A stretch of DNA of 7,377 nucleotides from Candidatus Woesearchaeota archaeon. Its GTDB lineage: Archaea > Nanobdellota > Nanobdellia > SCGC-AAA011-G17 > GW2011-AR17. Shown one piece after another: positions 6,026 through 7,377 of the stretch. The translations under genes were made by a program, and so were the position numbers. How positions within the stretch are numbered: the stretch's first letter is position 1; each line of letters opens with the position of its first letter. Where the stretch lies: the NCBI GenBank assembly GCA_003694495.1, contig RFJO01000062.1, positions 1 to 7,377 on the forward strand, read 5' to 3'. Below the pieces are notes generated by a model. The model did not search any database and was not told the origin of the DNA. It was given only the letters and a program-made list of their open reading frames with translations.

Positions 6026-6595
6026 ATGGTCTTTATAACATTAAACGAAATTATAGGAATATTAGCAGTAACTGTAATTGTGGGTTACATACTATCAAGC
6101 TATATCCAAAGGCCAAAAAGCCCAATTGAAATGCTTTATAAAAAAGGCTTTGAGTGGGATGATCTAAAGTTTGCAATAATAATTTCTGCGCCTGCCATAA
6201 TATTGCATGAACTTGGGCACAAGTTTATGGGCATTGCACTAGGTTTGCCTTCAGTGTTTAAAGCGTACTGGAGCGGGCTGGCATTAGGAGTAATATTAAA
6301 AGTAATTGGTTCACCGTTTATTGTGCTTGCACCTGCATATGTTCAATTCCCTGCAATCGCAACTAGCCTGCAACAATTCTGGATAGCTTTTGCAGGACCG
6401 CTGGTTAACCTTGCACTTTGGCTCGGAGCTGCAGCGTATATGAAGTTTTCAACTAAAAAACATAGCAGAACAACGCTTCTTATATTAGCATTGACTAAAA
6501 GAATAAATATGATATTGTTTATATTTAATATGCTGCCAATCCCGCCATTAGACGGGTATAAAGTTTTTAGCAATTTGTTTAATATTATTTCTTAA
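6026..6595 (+). CDS. M50 family intramembrane metalloprotease (site-2 protease-like)
   Basis: This 189-residue membrane protein has HELGH at 61-65 inside a hydrophobic helix, giving the two zinc-binding histidines and catalytic Glu62. FAGPLVN (122-128) is the conserved glycine-proline/asparagine motif, and LPIPPLDG (170-177) supplies the third zinc ligand, Asp176. These three together are diagnostic for peptidase family M50. About five or six membrane segments are visible, with the active site within the bilayer. It lacks a PDZ domain and is close to the minimal core size, as in many archaeal members. Such proteases cut membrane-spanning substrates, for example regulators or signal peptides; the target is unknown. 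The start is supported by a TATA box 25.5 nt upstream. The gene is divergent from a polytopic membrane protein and overlaps the TFE gene tail-to-tail by 11 bases. Confidence 0.93.
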   Translation: MVFITLNEIIGILAVTVIVGYILSSYIQRPKSPIEMLYKKGFEWDDLKFAIIISAPAIILHELGHKFMGIALGLPSVFKAYWSGLALGVILKVIGSPFIVLAPAYVQFPAIATSLQQFWIAFAGPLVNLALWLGAAAYMKFSTKKHSRTTLLILALTKRINMILFIFNMLPIPPLDGYKVFSNLFNIIS

Positions 6596-7377
6596 CTCTT
6601 GAAAGAACTTTTTTTAATAATGAACTCTTCTTTGCAACTTTCTTTGCAGAAGTTTTCTTTGCTGCCTTCTTAGTTGTAGATTTCTTTGCAACTTTCTTAG
6701 CTGGAGTTTTTTTTGCAACCTTCTTGGTTGTAGATTTCTTTGCAACTTTCTTAGCAGTTTTCTTTGCTACCTTCTTAGTTGTAGATTTCTTTGCAGCTTT
6801 CTTAGCAGTCTTCTTTGCTACCTTCTTAGCAGTTTTCTTTGCTACCTTCTTGGTTGTAGATTTCTTTGCTACATTCTTAGTTGTAGATTTTGCAACTTTT
6901 GTTGAACCTGTTGCCCTAACCCGTTTTGGTTCGCCATGCTTAGCAAACTTCTTTGCCTCAAACATCTCTGCATTTGCAACCTCTGCCTCAAGTTCCTTTA
7001 TCCTTTCTTTAATGTTAAGAATTGTCCTTGAATTGTTCTGTTCTAAAACAAGTTCGCCGCATTCTTCACACCTAAAATCCATTTCCATGGCTGTTTCAAT
7101 TGGGTAACGCCTGCACCTGTTAGGACAAACATAAAATGTTGAACTCTGCTCACGTTCTAACCTTGCCTTAAAATCTTCAAGCTGCTGTTTTTTGTAATTT
7201 AAAAGGGTGTCTTTAGTATTATTCAAGTTCAATGTCCAATAATAAATATACCAACCTTTTTTCTTGTCTTTCTTACGAATAAAACTAACTAGATTGTGCT
7301 TGTGAAGCCTGTAAAGCATGTTCCTTATCTGATTGACAGTTATGTTTAAATCTTCAGCAAGCTTAAACTCAGAAACA
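6585..7377 (-). CDS. tfe: Transcription factor E alpha subunit with a lysine-rich C-terminal tail (5' end cut)
   Basis: 263 residues are visible; the frame continues past the window edge, so the N-terminus is missing and the internal Met at 7319 is not the start. Residues ~2-49 are the second part of a winged helix (EFKLAEDLNITVNQIRNMLY, then a KKKGWYIYYW wing). A linker helix leads to a zinc ribbon with CPNRC and RCEEC (Cys84, Cys88, Cys103, Cys106) around RRYPIETAMEMDF, the layout of archaeal TFE alpha / TFIIE alpha. TFE helps RNA polymerase open promoters. A coiled-coil-like segment (~119-146) follows. From ~150 to the end the protein is repetitive and basic (KKSTTKKVA, KKTAKKVA units), with 45 Lys in the last 104 residues and no Asp/Glu. 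TFE normally ends soon after the zinc ribbon, so this tail is a real extension, in one unbroken frame. Confidence 0.92.
   Translation of the reverse strand, partial: VSEFKLAEDLNITVNQIRNMLYRLHKHNLVSFIRKKDKKKGWYIYYWTLNLNNTKDTLLNYKKQQLEDFKARLEREQSSTFYVCPNRCRRYPIETAMEMDFRCEECGELVLEQNNSRTILNIKERIKELEAEVANAEMFEAKKFAKHGEPKRVRATGSTKVAKSTTKNVAKKSTTKKVAKKTAKKVAKKTAKKAAKKSTTKKVAKKTAKKVAKKSTTKKVAKKTPAKKVAKKSTTKKAAKKTSAKKVAKKSSLLKKVLSRVKK
6609..6615 (+). terminator. Oligo-T terminator candidate for the M50 gene
   Basis: A run of seven T lies 14 nt after the M50 stop codon, on its coding strand, and fits archaeal factor-independent termination. It lies within the 3' end of the opposing TFE gene, where it encodes part of the lysine-rich end. 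The call is based on position and composition only. Confidence 0.4.
6630..6898 (-). repeat. In-frame 24/27-bp repeats encoding the TFE tail
   Basis: About ten imperfect direct repeats encode KKSTTKKVA (27 bp) or KKTAKKVA (24 bp) variants, including KKTPAKKVA and KKTSAKKVA. On the plus strand they appear as recurring TTCTTTGCAACTTTCTTAG-like blocks and GTTGTAGATTTCTTTGC-like blocks. Units are close in DNA sequence as well as in protein, which suggests growth by duplication or slippage. Copy number may therefore differ between strains, always in multiples of three bases. There are no spacers, so this is not a CRISPR array. Confidence 0.85.

Noticed and set aside
6336..6350. GTTCAATTCC resembling a tRNA T-loop
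   Set aside because: It lies within the M50 coding sequence with no acceptor stem or anticodon arm around it.
6630..6898. CRISPR-like or tandem-repeat array
   Set aside because: The units are contiguous, in frame, imperfect and lack spacers; they encode the tail of TFE.
6724..7107. Phe/Val-rich open frame on the plus strand (repeated VVDFFATFLAVFFA-like units)
   Set aside because: It is the complement of the Lys/Ala repeats of the TFE tail; its hydrophobic look is a by-product of AAG/AAA codons read in antisense.
6585..7319. Complete 244-residue protein starting at the ATG at 7319
   Set aside because: The frame stays open to the window edge, and the upstream residues (EFKLAEDLNITVNQIRN) are clear winged-helix sequence, so the Met is internal.

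Overview
The window looks like compact, AT-rich archaeal chromosome, most likely from a small-genome (DPANN-type, for example Woesearchaeota/Pacearchaeota-like) lineage. The archaeal call is strong. The right edge encodes an archaeal transcription factor E alpha subunit (winged helix plus zinc ribbon), and seven start codons lie 25.5-28.5 nt from the centre of an archaeal TATA box. The lineage is an inference from gene size, packing and base composition; no rRNA or other marker is present to prove it.

Layout, left to right. 1-525: end of a membrane protein, then a small three-helix membrane protein whose TATA box overlaps the preceding stop codon. 560-1594: a DUF2817 protein, a zinc-carboxypeptidase-like fold with its metal and catalytic motifs intact. 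1663-1836: a 57-residue helical protein of unknown function with a strong Shine-Dalgarno. 1878-2591 (+): an alpha/beta hydrolase, converging with a slipin/stomatin gene (3340-2588, -); the two stop codons share one TTAA. 5408-3376 (-): a two-gene operon made of an (alpha/alpha)6-barrel glycosidase and a HAD sugar phosphatase of the sucrose-6-phosphate-phosphatase type, joined by an ATGA overlap. 5945-5445 (-) and 6026-6595 (+): a divergent pair made of a polytopic membrane protein and an M50 (site-2-protease-like) intramembrane metalloprotease. 6585-7377 (-): TFE alpha, cut by the window edge and carrying a long lysine/alanine-rich, histone H1-like C-terminal tail.

How it fits together. The glycosidase and phosphatase are very probably translated together and suggest cytoplasmic turnover of a disaccharide or its phosphate. 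Slipin, the M50 protease and the small membrane proteins point to membrane quality control or signalling, but nothing ties them into one pathway. A clear regulatory pattern runs through the window. First genes of transcripts appear leaderless (TATA box, then ATG at about +1, no Shine-Dalgarno), while the internal operon gene (HAD, GAGGT) and the 57-residue gene (GAGGTGAT) have Shine-Dalgarno sites.

The most notable item is the TFE alpha with a repetitive, strongly basic tail. I see no tRNA, rRNA, CRISPR array, insertion sequence or defence system. No stretch over 300 bases lacks a gene; the largest gap is the 80-bp divergent promoter region at 5946-6025.
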